From assembly GCA_023419055.1 (NCBI GenBank), contig JAEZYO010000971.1:1-7362 (forward strand): a stretch of 7,362 nucleotides of DNA. The letters are read 5' to 3'. Below the pieces are notes generated by a model that searched no databases, had not been told where the DNA came from, and saw nothing but the letters and a program-made list of their open reading frames with translations. Each line of letters opens with the position of its first letter. Position 1 is the first letter of the stretch. Origin of the DNA: Pseudomonadota bacterium (GTDB lineage: Bacteria > Myxococcota > Polyangia > Polyangiales > Polyangiaceae). Position numbers and translations under genes: made by a program. Of the stretch, positions 5,634 to 7,362 are shown in pieces.

Positions 5634-5648
5634 GGGGAAAAACTCCCC
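5634..5648. repeat. inverted repeat GGGGA/TCCCC in the tRNA 5' leader
   Basis: GGGGA (5634-5638) and TCCCC (5644-5648) flank AAAAC, three bases before the mature 5' end of tRNA-Arg. In the precursor transcript it would be a short hairpin beside the RNase P cleavage site. A role is not shown. Confidence 0.3.
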
Positions 5649-5718
5649 TATTGCTGAGGGAACGGAGCGTCTAACACGGCGGTGGCGGTGGCTGCAAGGC
5701 GGAGGGTAAGCTTCGGGC

Positions 5719-6495
5719 GTGCAAGTCACGATCATCCCCTGTCTCTCGGATAACTACGCCTACCTTCTTACGGCGGAAGGCTCGCGCGATGCGGTCGTCG
5801 TCGACCCGAGCGAGGCCGAGCCCGTCCAACAGGAGCTCGAAAGGCAGGGCCTCCGGCTGGTCGGCATCCTCTGCACGCATCACCATGTGGACCACGTCGG
5901 CGGGAACAGCGAGCTCGTCGCCCGGCACCCTGGGATCCCCGTGTACGGGTACGAGTCGGATCGCGGGCGCATCCCCGAACAATCCGTCTTCTTGAAGCAC
6001 GAAGAGGAGCTCACGGTCGCAGGTCTCCACTTTCAGGCGCTGCACATCCCGGGGCACACTCTCGGCGCGGTGGCGTACGTAGGTCACGGCTCCACCTTCA
6101 CGGGTGACACGTTGTTCGCGTCGGGCTGCGGGCGGCTGTTCGAGGGCACGCCGGCGATGATGTACGAGTCCTTGAACGTGAAGCTCGCGAAGCTCCCGGA
6201 CGAGACGAAGGTGTACTGCGGTCATGAGTACACCGCTTCGAACCTCAAGTTTGCGGCGCACGTCGAGCCATCCAACCAGGCGGTGAAGGAAAAGGCGGCG
6301 CGGGTTGCCGAGGCTCGAGCCGCGGGCAAGCCGACGGTCCCGTCGACCGTCGCCGACGAGCGCGCGACCAACCCCTTCATGCGCTGCGGCTCGCCCGAAA
6401 TCATCGCGAGCGTTCAAGGCCGTCTGGGCTCCGATCGCTCTCCCGAAGCCGTGCTCGGGGCCGTGCGTGCGGAAAAAGATGCGTTTCGCGGCTAG
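5719..6495 (+). CDS. gloB: hydroxyacylglutathione hydrolase (glyoxalase II)
   Basis: The 258-residue enzyme hydrolyses S-D-lactoylglutathione to D-lactate and glutathione, the second step of methylglyoxal detoxification in the cytoplasm. The N-terminal part is a metallo-beta-lactamase fold with THHHVDH (residues 53-59), giving metal ligands His54, His56, Asp58 and His59. The others are His113 in IPGHT, the bridging Asp130 in TGDTLF, and His169 in CGHEYT. The GCGRLFEG and NPFMR motifs are glyoxalase II signatures. The C-terminal RAEKDAF gives Arg250 and Lys253, matching the pair that holds the glutathione carboxylate in known enzymes. All key residues are present and the length is normal. The start is GTG at 5719, the usual family N-terminus MQVTIIPCLSDNYAYLL; a GGAGG at 5701-5705 is rather far upstream (13 bases). 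Its last 17 bases overlap the next gene, which suggests cotranscription and coupled translation. Confidence 0.95.
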   Translation: MQVTIIPCLSDNYAYLLTAEGSRDAVVVDPSEAEPVQQELERQGLRLVGILCTHHHVDHVGGNSELVARHPGIPVYGYESDRGRIPEQSVFLKHEEELTVAGLHFQALHIPGHTLGAVAYVGHGSTFTGDTLFASGCGRLFEGTPAMMYESLNVKLAKLPDETKVYCGHEYTASNLKFAAHVEPSNQAVKEKAARVAEARAAGKPTVPSTVADERATNPFMRCGSPEIIASVQGRLGSDRSPEAVLGAVRAEKDAFRG

Positions 6496-7362
6496 CACCT
6501 GGTTCGTCGCCGGCGCGTTGAGCGTCGCTTGCAGCCGGCAAGATCCTCCTCACAGCGAACTGCCGAAGACGCGTCCGGTCTCCGCACCGGAAGAGGCGGC
6601 GACCGGAGCTCCGGCCACCTTCGCGAGCGTCGCCCCGCCACCGGCTACACGCTTGCCCGCCGCCGAAATCACCTGGGATTTCGGGATGACTCGCATCGGG
6701 CAGATGCGCGCCGTCGTGGTGCTACCCGAGCGCAGCCCTGACGAGCGCTTCCCGGTGCTGATCGCGATGCACGGCCGAGGTGAAGCGCTGAAGGGGCCCG
6801 ATCGAGGAGCACGCGGTTGGGTGGACGACTACGCCCTCCGCCGCGCCATCGATCGACTGGCGCAACCGCCGTTGAAGATTGCCGATTTCGAAGGCTTCGT
6901 GAACGAGGCGCGGCTCGCCGCGCTCAACGAGGCGCTGTCTCGCGAGCCCTATGCCGGACTCGTGGTGGTCTGCCCCTACACGCCCGATATGCTCGGCGGG
7001 GAGCAGCCGTTCGCCACAGCGCCCCTGCTCGCGAAGTTTCTGGTGGAGACGCTGCTACCGAAGGTTTATCGAGAGACGCCGGCGATGGGCACGCCCGAGA
7101 GTACCGGGATCGACGGGGTGAGCCTTGGAGGGCGGGCGGCGCTGACCACCGGGCTCTTGAGACCGGAGGCGTTCGGCGCAGTGTCCACGCTGCAGCCCGC
7201 CTTCGACGTGAAGGACGCGCCCGAGATCGCGGCGCGGGCTCGGTCCGCGCGCGAGAAGAACGCGCACCTCAGGCTTCGCCTCCTGACGAGCGACCGGGAC
7301 TATTTCCTCTGGTCCACGCGCGCGATCGACGCGGCGCTCGGGCGGAGCGGCGTGCCCCACGA
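6479..7362 (+). CDS. lipid-anchored alpha/beta hydrolase, esterase-like, cut by the right edge
   Basis: Frame 2 is open from an ATG at 6479 to the window end, giving at least 294 residues. The N-terminus is a short lipoprotein signal, MRFAASTWFVAGALSVAC, with lipobox SVAC and Cys18. A Pro/Ala-rich linker (about 20-62) follows, then an esterase domain beginning near ITWDF. AMHGRGE (His98) is the oxyanion-hole strand and turn. GVSLGG carries the nucleophile Ser215 in the GxSxG elbow, and Asp272 or Asp274 in TSDRDYF is in the right place for the catalytic acid. The catalytic His is beyond the window. The pattern resembles the esterase D / enterochelin-esterase-like group (PF00756), but the substrate is unknown. 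The start overlaps gloB by 17 bases in another frame, with a weak GGAAAAAG before it. It should act in the periplasm or on the outer membrane. Confidence 0.82.
   Translation, partial: MRFAASTWFVAGALSVACSRQDPPHSELPKTRPVSAPEEAATGAPATFASVAPPPATRLPAAEITWDFGMTRIGQMRAVVVLPERSPDERFPVLIAMHGRGEALKGPDRGARGWVDDYALRRAIDRLAQPPLKIADFEGFVNEARLAALNEALSREPYAGLVVVCPYTPDMLGGEQPFATAPLLAKFLVETLLPKVYRETPAMGTPESTGIDGVSLGGRAALTTGLLRPEAFGAVSTLQPAFDVKDAPEIAARARSAREKNAHLRLRLLTSDRDYFLWSTRAIDAALGRSGVPH

Noticed and set aside
5669..5697. Possible tRNA promoter on the minus strand, TTGCAG and TTAGAC with 17-bp spacing
   Set aside because: The -35 match is fair but the -10 matches only two of six consensus bases, so it is too weak to annotate.
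5286..5735. Minus-strand open frame with VAQLDRATASG, and plus-strand frames with RGFEPLTYGSGGRRS and RIRTSDLRLRR across the tRNA
   Set aside because: These are translations of the tRNA-Arg gene and its surroundings. Such peptides are a well-known annotation artefact.
5671..6498. 275-residue minus-strand open frame
   Set aside because: Antisense shadow of gloB, whose catalytic motifs are all present on the plus strand.
1..7362. CRISPR array, insertion sequence, phage or toxin-antitoxin genes
   Set aside because: No regularly spaced repeats, transposase motifs or recognisable phage or toxin proteins were seen.

Overview
The window is a GC-rich, gene-dense bacterial chromosomal segment. Glycine-rich lipoproteins, a lipid-anchored C-type lectin domain, strongly GC3-biased codons and a eukaryote-like mix of accessory proteins suggest a myxobacterium (Myxococcota, probably Polyangia). 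That assignment is an inference from style; there is no rRNA or species marker here.

Layout, left to right. (1) Positions 1-239 hold the C-terminal end of an unrecognised gene (+), which runs in from outside the window. It converges on a small two-helix membrane protein (-, 274-522). (2) A 171-bp divergent spacer leads to a lipoprotein of unknown function (+, 694-1806). A 144-bp gap with two strong adjacent hairpins (1850-1906) follows, then a lipoprotein with a Gly/Ser/Ala-rich linker and a C-type lectin domain (+, 1951-2793). (3) A LysR-type regulator (-, 2821-3711) converges on the lectin gene and diverges from a COG2910-type NAD(P)-binding oxidoreductase (+, 3814-4425). An alpha/beta hydrolase with an Asp nucleophile follows (+, 4519-5406). 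Regulator, oxidoreductase and hydrolase look like a small regulon; a shared CGAATAGG box lies 55-60 bases before both enzyme genes. (4) A noncoding stretch of 150 bp with pseudoknot-like complementarity precedes a complete tRNA-Arg(CCG) on the minus strand (5557-5630). (5) gloB, glyoxalase II (+, 5719-6495), overlaps by 17 bases the start of a lipid-anchored esterase-like gene (+, 6479 to the right edge, incomplete).

There are three predicted lipoproteins, one tRNA, one transcription regulator and three metabolic enzymes. I see no insertion sequence, CRISPR array, phage gene or toxin/defence operon, and no gene-free stretch longer than about 300 bases. Nothing here is convincing as a wholly new system. 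The parts most worth a second look are the structured spacer at 1850-1906, the Cys-rich insertion in the lectin domain, and the LysR-oxidoreductase-hydrolase module with its putative shared operator.
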